In this document: one piece after another, positions 54,146 to 64,000 of the stretch
How positions within the stretch are numbered: position 1 is the first letter of the stretch
How the letters are laid out: each line of letters starts with the position of its first letter
Assembly: GCF_030247185.1 (NCBI RefSeq)
Contig: NC_080571.1
Span: 67,618,172-67,682,171, forward strand
DNA from: Malaya genurostris
Lineage: Eukaryota; Arthropoda; Insecta; Diptera; Culicidae
Length of the DNA: 64,000 nucleotides
Direction of reading: 5' to 3'
Program-made: the position numbers and the translations under genes
The notes under the pieces: model-generated
Database searches by the model: none
Seen by the model: only the letters and a program-made list of their open reading frames with translations
What the model was told of the DNA's origin: nothing

Positions 54146-55612
54146 CGTCGCACAGTGGTTCGAATCAATAAAATCGTGGACATAAATCAGTAGCTGCCAA
54201 ACCGTTCTTTTAATGCATATAGTTGCTTTGAAGAAATTATTTACAAATATATACCGCGTAATTTGATCTTATCATTAATTGTTCATGGCCTACTTTGACA
54301 AAAAATGTAACCATAACTTTTTTTTCTGAAGAGATAGAATTTTTTTTCTCCTACAAAGTTTTAGAACTATTAAAAATAATTTACTTTGTCAAATATACCA
54401 AAAGTCTAGGTCGCACCGTTTCGGATATACAAGGCGTTTTTATGGCAACCCCCTTAAAATCAGTTTTTTATTCATAAATTGTTTCGAGTTATTTTGTTAT
54501 GCATACTTTGTTTGGAATAATTGTAGAATTTATAAAATCGCATATTTTTGTTGAAGATAGTGCATAAGTTTGTTCTTTCCTGGCAAAGTTATGCAACATT
54601 TTACCTTTTTTTTACCTAGGATAAAACCTTGCACCGAAGCGAAATATGCAACTTTATGCAGCTGATTTTTACAAAATTTGTAGGAAAAGATGTGCCCAAT
54701 ATCATAAAAAAAATCTAAGTGGAACTCGGTGGAACTTATTTTTAGGTCTTTTCAAAGTTAGTTTTAATTACTGAATTATGGCAACCCCCTTAAAACTAGT
54801 TACATAACATAACATTAACATAACTTGTTTCGAGTTATTTTTTTATGCATATTTCGTTTGGAATAATTGTAGAAAGTATAAAATTTCATAATTTTGTATA
54901 AGCTAATGCATAAGTTTATTCTTTTCTGGAAAATTTATGCATAATTTTACTTCTTACCTAGAAAACCTTGTGCCGAAGCGAAATATGCAACTTAATTCAG
55001 CAAACTTTTATAATACTTATAGGAGAACATGTACCTTATCAAATTTATTTTCCAATGAGAATATCTTGAGTAATATTCGTGTGACTCATTTTCACTATGG
55101 CCATGCTGAAACCATGAATGGTTAAGAAACAGAGGGCGCACAGTGGTCAAAATCTGGAAAAGACGGTCACAAGTCTGTACTGACTTTCACTGATTTTTAA
55201 GAGCTAACGTGTCTTCGAAGAAGTTTTACAAAATTATATAACGCTTCTTTTGAAAGTAGCACCTTAATTTTTGTTAAGCTTTCGAATTCGAAAAAAAAAA
55301 TAATAATTTGGTTTTGACGAAAAATTTTTTTTTCTATCTCATTTCAAAGAAAAAAAACATTTCAAGTATTTTTGCTGAAGATATGAATAACGCAAAAAAA
55401 AAATTTTTTTTGAGATATTCGCTTTATTTTAAAAACAGTTTTTTTGGATCTACCTACGTAGAATTTATCTCTATTACCTAAGTATCTACTACAAAGTTAG
55501 CATTTAAATGAGTAACTTTTCCCAATACTTTTCACAACCTAATCAATCAACTAGGTAGTTAATGTTACCTAATAAATCATTACAATATGTCACTTAGTCG
55601 CATTGCATTCGA

Positions 55613-55828
55613 TCAATCAGTATCAGTCACGCTATCGTCCGAGTTTTCCGTATCGCTAATTTCTTGTTCTGTTGTAAGTTCTAGCATATCAATTGCTTCC
55701 AGTGACAATTTCTTTCCAGTTTTGATAGGTTTGTAATAAATATTCGAAATCAGTGGGTCAGAGGCTACTAGGAGTCTACAAAAAACATCTGTCATCGATT
55801 TTTCACTGCTGTTTTTCCTCGTGCCCAA
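55613..55828 (-). other. Small ORF in the long-TIR element centre, 71 codons
   Basis: The frame reads GTRKNSSEKSMTDVFCRLL then VASDPLISN and YYKPIKTGKKLS, ending in an acidic tail DTENSDDSVTDTD. The start shown is TTG, and no ATG precedes it in frame except the internal Met. A charged, acidic C-terminus is unlike simple-sequence noise, so this may be the remnant end of the protein that once mobilised the element. I do not recognise the family. Confidence 0.25.
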
Positions 55829-55889
55829 GTTTGGATTTTTTTATTTGTTTATTAATTTTTAACTTTTTTCATTCAATAAACTATAAACG

Positions 55890-56102
55890 TTGTTTTATGG
55901 AATCGCTTATTTGAAACCTAAGAAAAAACCGTACATTCATGCCTTGGACGAATTTTTGTATCTTTGTTATATATTACAAGCTCTTGAAAAAAGGCTTTGT
56001 GTGAAATACCCCATGGATTATTACTATACATCCTATGCACGTATGAAAATATATGAAAGATATTTCTATCCTATTTCCGACTACCAGTCTGGACGCGCGT
56101 AA
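55890..56102 (+). other. Small ORF in the long-TIR element centre, 70 codons
   Basis: It reads MFYGIAYLKPKKKPYIHALD, then EFLYLCYILQALEKRLCV and a Tyr-rich end. No family recognised. It may be chance in AT-rich DNA, or a host fragment captured between the arms. Confidence 0.2.
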
Positions 56103-56625
56103 ACACGCATAAACAAGTTCATGCTTGCACGCTCAACTTAAGCAAATTGTTGCGATTTTTATTTTGTTACTTTTTACAATTGACAATATTAGAATAAATC
56201 TAGATGCAATTTTAGGCCTTTTCAAATTTAGTTTTAATTATTGAAAATCCGAAAAATTATCAAAACTTCAACACATATTTAAAAAATGGAAAAATGTTTT
56301 CTAGACAAAATATGATAAAGTATTGTTAAAGTACAAACCTTTACGAAGAGATTTCATGTTTGAACGTGTAAATAAATTGAGTTATCGCGAAGCAACACGA
56401 TTTTTAGGACAAGATGTTGATCGGGAGACGCTCACTGCAAAAGTGAGTTACAGAAATAGCAGACGCGTGACGCCCTCTGTTTCTTAACCATTCATGGTTT
56501 CAGCATGGCCATAGTGAAAACGAGTCACACGAATATTACTCAAGATATTCTCATTGGAAAATAAATTTGATAAGGTACATGTTCTCCTATAAGTATTATA
56601 AAAGTTAGCTGCATTAAGTTGCATA

Positions 56626-56838
56626 CACCAAAACCTCCATTTACGTAACTTATATATGTATATATGTATTAATATACGTACGCATGTGTGCAAATATTTG
56701 TATTTCTTAATACATATAAATATTGGTGAAGTGAAAGCGATCATTCATATGTATGAATATATACACATATATGCAGACATGTGAATGTGTAAGCATACAT
56801 ACATACATATATAAGGTACGTAAATGGAGGTTTGGATG
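56626..56838. mobile_element. TA-flanked MITE (213 bp) inside the right arm
   Basis: TA at 56624-56625 and 56839-56840 flanks ends CACCAAAACCTCCATTTACG and, reverse-complemented, CATCCAAACCTCCATTTACG. The left arm of the host element shows the unoccupied site (GCATATTTCGC) with a single TA. The body is TATATG-rich without an ORF. Tc1/mariner-type target. Confidence 0.85.
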
Positions 56839-57689
56839 TATTTCGCTTCGGCACAAGGTTTCCTAGGTGAAAAAAGGTAAAATTATGCAAAAATTTTCCA
56901 GAAAAGAATAAACTTATGCATTACTTTCTACAAAATTATGAAATTCTATATTTTCTACATTTATTCCAAACGAAGTATGCATAAAAAATAACACGAAACA
57001 AGTTATGACTAGAAAACTAGTTTTAAGGGGGTTGCCATAATTCAGTAATTAAAACTAATTTTGAAAAGACCTAAAAAAAAGTTCCACCGAGTTCCACTTA
57101 GATTTTTTTTATGATATTGGGCACATCTTTTCCTACAAATTTTGTAAAAATCAGCTGCATAAAGTTGCATATTTCGCTTCGGTGCAAGGTTTTATCCTAG
57201 GTAAAAAAAGGTAAAATGTTGCATAACTTTGCCAGGAAAGAACAAACCTATGCACTATCTTCAACAAAAATATTCGATTTTATAAATTCTACAATTATTC
57301 CAAACAAAGTATGCATAACAAAATAACTCGAAACAATTTATGAATAAAAAACTGATTTTAAGGGGGTTGCCACAAAAACGCTTTGTATATCCGAAACGGT
57401 GCGACCTAGACTTTTGGTATATTTGACAAAGTAAATTATTTTTAATAGTTCTAAAACTTTGTAGAAGAAAAAAAATTCTATCTCTTCAGAAAAAAAAGTT
57501 ATGGTTACATTTTTTGTCAAAGTAGGCCATGAACAATTAATGATAGGATCAAATTACGCGGTATATATTTGTAAATAATTTCTTCAAAGCAACTATATGC
57601 ATTAAAAGAACGGTTTGGCAGCTACTGATTTATGTCCACGTTTTTATTGATTCGAACCACTGTGCGTCGTCTAGAGCGGTAATGAAAAA

Positions 57690-57867
57690 ACCTCTTTTCC
57701 ATCCACCTATTGATGTAATGATGCCCTTCTCATATTGCTTATATTTTCAAAAATTTTACTAAAAGATGCTGAAAAGATTTTGTTTTCAAAATTGAATAAA
57801 ATCAAAAACTTTCTTCTGTATAAAATACCATCATTTTTTCAATTTGTAAACTGTTATGTTAAGTTAA

Positions 57868-57901
<34 letters not shown>

Positions 57902-58770
57902 TTTTTGGAATCGGAAATCGGATCTGGATGAAATTGCACAGTATCTTTTAGGATACTGAGAGCTTTAGTTTGAATCATGAATTGTGAAAATCGGTTTAAT
58001 CGTTGCCGAGGGATCGAAGTGAGTCCCGTTTATTGAGCTTTTTATCACTATTACCGGTGCATTCGGTAGCGTAAACCGGGTACTAGTAGTCCCAAAGTAG
58101 ATTTATATATCCGCTAACTAACAAGGTCTGCCAACTAGAGGAATTTACCAGTAAATTTTATTAAAAAAGGAATCTCGTTTCACCTTCACTTTTGGAAAAA
58201 ATCCTCATGAAATTCACTTATCGCGCTGTAATACCGGAACCAAAAGTTGGATTTGAATCCACTTTTCGGAGACTTTTTAAAGAATTTCAAGACCTTTCGT
58301 TCTCATCTTAGTTTGTAAAATTCGGTTAAGAATTTTTTGAGAAAATTGAGGGCGTATTTGCTCATAGATTTGTACATATTGCCTTGTAATTCCGGAACCG
58401 GAAGTTGAATAACGATAAAATTCAATGATGAGCTTTTAGACCATCTCTGAGAAAATCGAGTGACATTATTTGTCACATACACACTTATATACATACATAC
58501 ACCCGCAGCCACACATACTAACACACACAGACATTTGCTCGGTTTTTACACTAATTGTATAGCCTTTCTATATGAGAAATGCAAAAACGTTCGAATTGTT
58601 AAAAATCGGCTCATAACTGTTTCAATTTGTAAGTTATGTTTGATGCTGGTCTACAAAACTCTTTTGTTATTATTCAAGAGTCTATGAAAAGTGTTTTGAA
58701 GAATCTCACAGTAATATTTTTGAGAATATGAGTGATATGAGACTGGCATCATTATACCACTAAGTGGATT
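57690..58770 (-). repeat. Repeat A, longer subtype, minus copy plus an inverted end
   Basis: ATCCACCTATTGATGTAATG starts the minus copy. GAAATCGGATCTGGATGAAA, GAACCGGAAGTTGAATAACG, ACATACATACACCCGC and CTATATGAGAAATGC end it near 58585. A plus-strand tail (GACTGGCATCATTATACCAC then TAAGTGGATT) follows at 58738-58770. Confidence 0.6.
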
Positions 58771-59479
58771 GAAACATGTTTTGTATTAGTAACGTCTGAA
58801 TTTTAAACACTTAAAAAAAAAGAAACAACACTAGTAGACTGCCTCAAAACACTATAAATCAAAGCTGTTTCGAGTCAAACTAGATATTACGCTACGTGAA
58901 ACATAAACTCATCTGAACATTTCTTATGATACTGATATGTAAGGGTTGTATGAAGATAGCTCGAAAATGACTCCTGTAAACTGCATTGAAAAGTTTGTTA
59001 ATGGAAAACGTTTCAGATGTTGCAATAATTTTTAGACGTATAAAAAAAGCAATTCGATACCCAATGATGGCAAAAAAGAAAACATAGAATGTCCAGCTCA
59101 AGACGTCTCCTGAGCCCAGATACCGGCTTCTCGAAAAGGTCTAAGTGGCATTTTAAACTTAAACTTTATCTACGTCTATGATGGTCGAACAGCCGACAAT
59201 TTTCATAATAACCCAAAATACCCAACATATGTTACACGGCGGTCTAATTGAGCAGACGGTAGAGGCAAGCTCCGTTGTTAGATGTTAACGCACGCACGAA
59301 CATTAGCATTAGCCGGCCCCGGTTGGCAATCCTATTCCCAGTGGGACGGTCTGCTTTAAGGACATGACCTGCTCGAAACTTGCCTTTATCCAGCTGATCT
59401 AAATAAGAACCGAGATTCAGTTTCTGTCAGCATAATCCACTTAAATCATAACATAAAATTACTCGCCCCCAGCGAAACG
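58771..59479. other. Unassigned DNA
   Basis: Moderately GC-rich from 59230 on (TTAGCCGGCCCCGGTTGG). No repeat family noticed. Confidence 0.35.
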
Positions 59480-60082
59480 ATGAGAGCGAAAAAAAAATGG
59501 AAATCTTGCCTTTTCTTTTCTGCGGCCGCCATTCTCCTCAATCGTAATCCACCCCCTTCGTCATATCAGCGATGTCCTCCGGGTTCTGTTTCGCGTAGGG
59601 TTAGTGAGAGAAAGCAGGTATGCGACTGCCATGGCGAGACTACTAAGCTCTACTTCAACGTCTTTTTACTACAGTGCTCAAGCTATATGTGCAATCACTA
59701 CATGACATGTTTGCAGCTTGCCGAGCGGATTCCAGCCCGAGCTACTGTGCAGTGGGTACTTGAAGTGATTGCACCAAGTTCTGTGCTGTTTGTTGGTACG
59801 CCAAACAGAAAACGAAACATGTCGCTTGCAGGCAGCTTCCTGTCCCCTGGGTTGGAAATATTTCATATTTTTTTTGTTGTCGGGCATTTCTTCAGCATTA
59901 TTGTTACCGACGAAAACGACGTCATGCAAATAAGGGACGCCTCAGTTACTTCCTCGGGAATGCTATTGTTACGTGATATTACACGTATTTTCCTGTGCAT
60001 TTGCACTGCTTACTGTGCTTCAAACCACACCAGTTGTTTTCTCATTTCGTTCCAAGTTACGTCGAAAAATGTCATATTTTGA
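59480..60082 (+). other. 200-codon ORF of uncertain reality
   Basis: ATG at 59480, stop at 60082. It starts MRAKKKWKSCLFFSAAAILL, a basic stretch then a hydrophobic run that could be a signal anchor, and has further hydrophobic runs (LEIFHIFFVVGHFFSIIV, LLLRDITRIFLCICTAYC) and 10 or more Cys. I recognise no domain. An 83-codon ORF overlaps on the other strand. An ORF this long is marginal for chance in 64 kb. The region is not made of the repeats seen elsewhere. Confidence 0.2.
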
Positions 60083-60295
60083 GCCCCCGTGTCGCTATTG
60101 TGAAATGATACAATGTAATAAAGTGGCCGCTTGATATGATGGATTCGATTAGATCTTTTTTGTTCGCTACTATGATGATATTTTGTTCCTTGGTTCACTG
60201 TCACTGTACATGTTCTTCACAGTTATTATGACCATAAATCAAAGTAATGTTGAAAAGCTGAATTAGAAATTTTCAAAATCTGTTGAATTTGTGGA

Positions 60296-61360
60296 TTTTA
60301 GTAAAAAAAATCTTTTCGAATCCACCTAGTGGGGTAATGTTTTTTGTCGAATTTCTTTTTGAACTTGAATAAAATCAAAAACTTTCTTTGGTATAAACTA
60401 CCATCACCATTTCAATTTGAAAATAGTTATTGAAAGTTAAAATAGATTTAAATGTGGCAACCCTGCACGCAATACAAAATTGAACAAAGCACGCTCTGTG
60501 CTAGGCGGGTCCGTTTTCTTCTTCTTCCGTACCAGCACATACCGATGTGTACCGGTTTTGCATTGTCATTTTCTATGACATTTTGAAAGTTTTGATACAC
60601 ATTGCCCTATAATTTTGGAACCAGAAGTCGGATCTGGATGAAATTGCCCAGTATCTTCTAAGACACTGAGAACTTTAATTTGAATCATGATTTGTGAAAA
60701 TCGGTTTAACCATTGCTGAAAAATTGAAGTGAGTTCCGTCTTTGGAGCTTTTTTTCCACTATTACCGGTGCGTTCGGAAGCGGAAACCTGGCAATAGTAG
60801 TCCCAAAGTAGATTTATATATCCACCAGCAACCAAGCCAACTAGATGAATTTTCCACTAAATTTTATAAAAATTTGCGCTCCGTTTCGCCATCGTTAGTA
60901 AAAAATCTCATGAAATTGAAATTTTTTACTTATCGCACTGTAATACTGGAACTGGAAGTCGAATCTGAATCAGCTTTTAGGTGACTTTTTAAATAATCTC
61001 AAGATTTTCAATTTGCATCTTAGTTTGTAAAAATCGGTTAAGAAAATTCCGAGAAAATTGAGTGTTCATTTTCTCATATATTTGCACATATTGCCTTGTA
61101 ATTTCGGAACTGGTAGTCGGATCGGGATAAAATTCAATAGCGATCTATGCGACCGTAAGACCTTTCATTTGAATCTGTGAAAATCGGCTTAGCCATCTCT
61201 GAGAAAATCGAGTGACATTAATTGTCACATATACACATACATACATACACACACAGACATTTGTTCAGTTCGTCGAGCTGAGTGGAATGGTGTATGACAT
61301 TCAGTTTGGTTCAAAATGCGGTTTTTACAATGATTGTATAGCCTTTCTATTTGAGAATGG
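60296..61360 (-). repeat. Repeat A, longer subtype, nearly complete minus copy
   Basis: AATCCACCTAGTGGGGTAAT opens it. The subtype block GGCAACCCTGCACGC ... TTCTTCTTCCGTACCAGCAC is at 60450-60540, then GAACCAGAAGTCGGATCTGG, GGAACTGGAAGTCG and GGAACTGGTAGTCGGATCGG, a CATACATAC run, TTCGTCGAGCTGAGTGGAAT and TAGCCTTTCTATTTGAGAA. Confidence 0.7.
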
Positions 61361-61375
61361 CCAAAAATGAATAAA

Positions 61376-61540
61376 CAAATGAATCAATAAATAAATGAAC
61401 CACCAACAAAAAAAAATTAATAAATCAATAATCGAATAAACAATAAATAAATAAATAAATAAATGGAAAGTTATATAAATTCTTAAGTAATAAATAGATA
61501 AAGAGATGAATAAACAGATAAATTAATTAATTAACACTCC
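61376..61540. repeat. AAAT/AATAA-rich simple sequence
   Basis: Runs of AATAAATAAATAAATAAATA and related words; low complexity, no other content. Confidence 0.75.
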
Positions 61541-61659
61541 GAATACCAAGGGGGTAAAAAAGTGGGAACACTAATTTTGACTGACTCTATCTTAGCTAGT
61601 TTTTGGCGGATTTCAAAACTTTTTTTACCATTAGAATAAATTCATTTGAAATTAAATTC

Positions 61660-62122
61660 TCCTCACATTGATTCTCCTCACATTGACTTCTGCTCATCGA
61701 TTCTGTTCCTTGCTAACAACACGCAAATATTGAGACTCCAGCGATTGCAAAATAAGGTCATGCGATTGATTTTGAAATGAAATAGATATACTTCCTCTAA
61801 TATTCTATTGAACGCATTACAATGGCTTTCAGTGAAACAGAGAGTATATTATTTAACAATGGTGTTCATTTTCAAAATCTTAAATGGAATGCTGCCTCGA
61901 TATTTGTGTGATCGGATTGAAAGAGGAAGTGACTTGCATAGGTACAATACTAGAAATGCGTCTGATGCGAGAACACCAAGCTTTTTGTCCGCCAGATCCC
62001 AGAACTCGTTATTGTACAAAGGGATTAGTTTTTTCAATTCGATGCCAGGACGAATCAAGCGGGCTGCAACATTGAGGGAGTTCAAAAAATTGTGTATTTC
62101 ACACATAAAATCTATTTTGTAA
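61660..62122 (+). pseudogene. CR1/L2-like LINE, C-terminal tail of the ORF
   Basis: ILFLANNTQILRLQRLQNKV and MRLILK, a stop, then TSSNILLNALQWLSVKQRVY, YLTMVFIFKILNGMLPRYL, HRYNTRNASDARTP, NSLLYKGISFFNSMPGRIKR and AATLREFKKLC. The LxxLQWLSVKQR and SLxYKGxxxxNxxP pattern is the C-terminal region of CR1/L2-type reverse transcriptases, beyond the catalytic palm. A short 3' UTR follows to about 62290. Everything upstream is missing. Confidence 0.7.
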
Positions 62123-62589
62123 TTAGATCTTTCATTAATTAGTGCAATTTGATTTTTTCGAAAACTGTGTAAAATGACGAAGATTGTATTTATTTTATTT
62201 TTGTTTTTTTTTTAAGTAAGACGCATTAGGTTGTTATGTTCTGTATGATGATGATGGATTTTTAATAATTTGTTTAGTTAAAAAAAAAATGAGTTGTCTA
62301 CAAAAGTATGAGCCTCGCGCGCGCAAAGCAGGTAGAGGCAATTTGGAAATTGAATATGACTGAAACTGGATATGTTCTCTTTTATTTTTGAGAGCTTTAG
62401 CATTCTACGTGTCGAGATCGAATCTTAACTTTGTAAGATTTGATGAATTATTTATTGATTATATTTCGGAAATAATAGGGATCGGAAGTTGTTGATGGAA
62501 TTGGGCTTGGCTCTGCTCATCCGCAGTCTCGTTACTCCATCGTAGCTGATGTGTGTAGCGATGAACTGGTCCGGCGGGAAGGGCCAGGT

Positions 62590-62710
62590 GAATTACTGTC
62601 TGATACTGACAAAGATATCGGGTTCGATTCCTGATTTGTTCAAGGATCTTCCCGGGTTGGAAATTTTCTTGAATGACCCTGGATAGTAAATCGGAAATAT
62701 TTGAATGTTT
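62590..62710 (+). repeat. tRNA-derived SINE fragment
   Basis: CGGGTTCGATTCCTGA is a good box B. The following GGATCTTCCCGGGTTGGAAA and TTTTCTTGAATGACCCTGGA resemble the body of the tRNA-related SINEs of Aedes. Box A is not clear. Confidence 0.45.
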
Positions 62711-64000
62711 TCTTGTTCTCAGTTGTACTTTAGAAGGAGAATCTATACCTGCTGGATTAACCAGATCGTTTTATATTTAGTTAACTGGTTAAAATATGTG
62801 ATGCAATATTTATTATCATTTAGATAAATCGTCCAGCTCACACCTTTGTAGGGGTATGAGGCGGGACCATCATCATCATCATCATCAAATCCATTTGAAA
62901 CGATGGAAAACCGAATATTCTTCTCAAAGATATTAGAAAAAGTTCCAACTAAAGTATGTTGGAAAAAAGTGGGAACGCTTACTTTGGCTGGGCATATCTC
63001 AGCTGTCCGATTTTGAAAATTTGTTTATCATTAGACAGATACGTCTATCACAACATCAATTGAACAGAAAATTTTCAATTACGCTTTGTTAACGAAAGCT
63101 ATGATCAAAAACGGAACCAAAAGTTCAAACATAAATTATCGAAAACTTCGTATTTTCGACATATCTTTAAATTCAAAGCGACGACATATGCATTTTTATA
63201 TACCAGTAGATTGCATTTGACATCAGCTATGTCTTTTGAAAAATCAATTTCAACTTTACTGAAAAATGTCTCAAAAAATTCGATATTTTCACAGAAATTT
63301 TAGAATATTAGAAGTTTTCGAAGAATGCTAAATACATCAAAGCATTTTTGTACATCAATCGATTGAATTTGATACCAGCTCTAATGTACGAAAAAAATAG
63401 TTTCAAATTTACTTAAGAAAATCCCAAAATTACACATTTCACAGAAATTTGAAAATTAAAATATAATTACACCTTTTTGACACTTAGCATGAAATTCATA
63501 TCGAACATTTAGGCATTGTTGATCACCATTCGATTAAATATTGATTCAATAAAAATTTTTAACAGAAAAATCTATCAAATTTACTAAAAATCTCAAGAAA
63601 TTTTGTATTTTTACAAAACTTTTTGAATCTTAGAGTTTTATGTGACTTAGCTAAGCACGCATTCAAGAATGTTCGTGTACCAATCAACTAAATTTACTTT
63701 CAGGTTAAATTTCAAGAATTTATGTTTTATATTTACCAAAAATTAAAAAAAAACGATACTTTCACAGAAGTTTTTAAAATTGAAGAAGTTGTAGGCACTT
63801 ACGTGGATTTGACGTAAGTGCACGTCTAAGAAATAAGAAATAAGCTCAATGAACTTAGCAACGTGTAAAATTTTAGGAGTAAAATCTTACATTTGCATCA
63901 AAATATCACAAAATCTATGATTTCGTAGCAGTGTTGGAAAATGTAAAACAAAAATCTATGATCTTTTATGTATATTGCATTTGGTAATTATTAAATTTTA
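62711..64000. other. AT-rich DNA with repeat-like words, no gene
   Basis: A short (ATC)n lies near 62872-62888. AAAAAAGTGGGAACGCTTAC at about 62965 echoes AAAAAAGTGGGAACACTAAT at about 61557, so the LINE tail and SINE may lie between two parts of one older repeat. Otherwise nothing recognised. Confidence 0.4.

Larger units (their letters stand above)
54151..57664. mobile_element. Long-TIR element with CACAGTG ends and 5-bp duplication (Transib-like)
   Basis: The element is 3514 bp. CGTCG at 54146-54150 and 57665-57669 flanks it. Both ends begin CACAGTGGTTCGAATCAATA. The left arm 54151-55138 (988 bp) is mirrored by 56471-57664 (1194 bp, or about 979 without a nested 213-bp MITE and its TA). 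Each arm holds two direct sub-units about 337 bp apart (ATGGCAACCCCCTTAAAA at 54442 and 54778). A 1.3-kb centre has only small ORFs. Transib and RAG-related elements use CACWRTG-type ends and 5-bp GC-rich targets, and the RAG signal heptamer is CACAGTG. I infer a Transib-like non-autonomous element; no transposase domain was recognised. Confidence 0.68.

Overview
The window looks like a mosquito (culicine-type) nuclear genome segment: AT-rich, intron-bearing, and dominated by nested transposable-element relics. The mosquito reading rests on DD37E Tc1/mariner-type elements, LOA-, R1- and Jockey-like non-LTR retrotransposons, tRNA-derived SINE fragments, and repeat families I associate with culicine genomes. 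No species is assigned.

Only one host gene is securely visible: the 3' part of a trypsin-like serine protease on the + strand, with exons at 1-54, 11260-11363 and 11826-12018. Its 11.2-kb intron is packed with repeats: a 5'-truncated LOA-like LINE inserted in a TA-flanked MITE, a hAT-type MITE, a MITE with 9-bp direct repeats, and a 93-bp near-perfect palindrome. From 13 to 24 kb there are two full-length DD37E elements in opposite orientation, an R1-clade LINE tail with about 200-bp tandem repeats, a mariner deletion derivative with a nested MITE, and a hAT MITE with a perfect 8-bp target duplication. From 24 to 54 kb the window holds mostly degenerate dispersed repeats, a Jockey-like LINE interrupted by another LINE tail, and satellites. 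From 54 to 58 kb lies a 3.5-kb element with about 1-kb inverted arms. The last 6 kb hold more repeat, a CR1/L2-like LINE tail and a 200-codon ORF of unknown status.

Two systems stand out. First, a dispersed repeat family (here family D) carries a hammerhead self-cleaving ribozyme. The copy at 21672-21770 has every canonical core element and a 25-position stem I. A second copy keeps the same stem with different bases, but is split by the DD37E element at 13077-14374. Second, the long-inverted-repeat element at 54151-57664 starts and ends with CACAGTG and is flanked by the 5-bp GC-rich duplication CGTCG, the signature of Transib/RAG-like transposition.

Repeat names used below are mine. A: the family with TGCCTTTCTCATAT near one end and ATATGAGAAAGGCA plus CCACTAGGTGG near the other, with degenerate units containing CCGGAACCGGAAGTCGGAT. 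B: units of about 150 bp with GATGGCTGAACCGATTTT and GACAAAACGCA. C: a family ending in a poly-T/AT hairpin. D: the hammerhead family. E: a palindromic family with AAGTCCCAGAAAGTCGAT. F: the AAGGTGGCCAAGTTTTCTCA family. H: the CCTAATGATCATCTCTGA family. All boundaries were read by eye and are approximate unless an exact target duplication is quoted.
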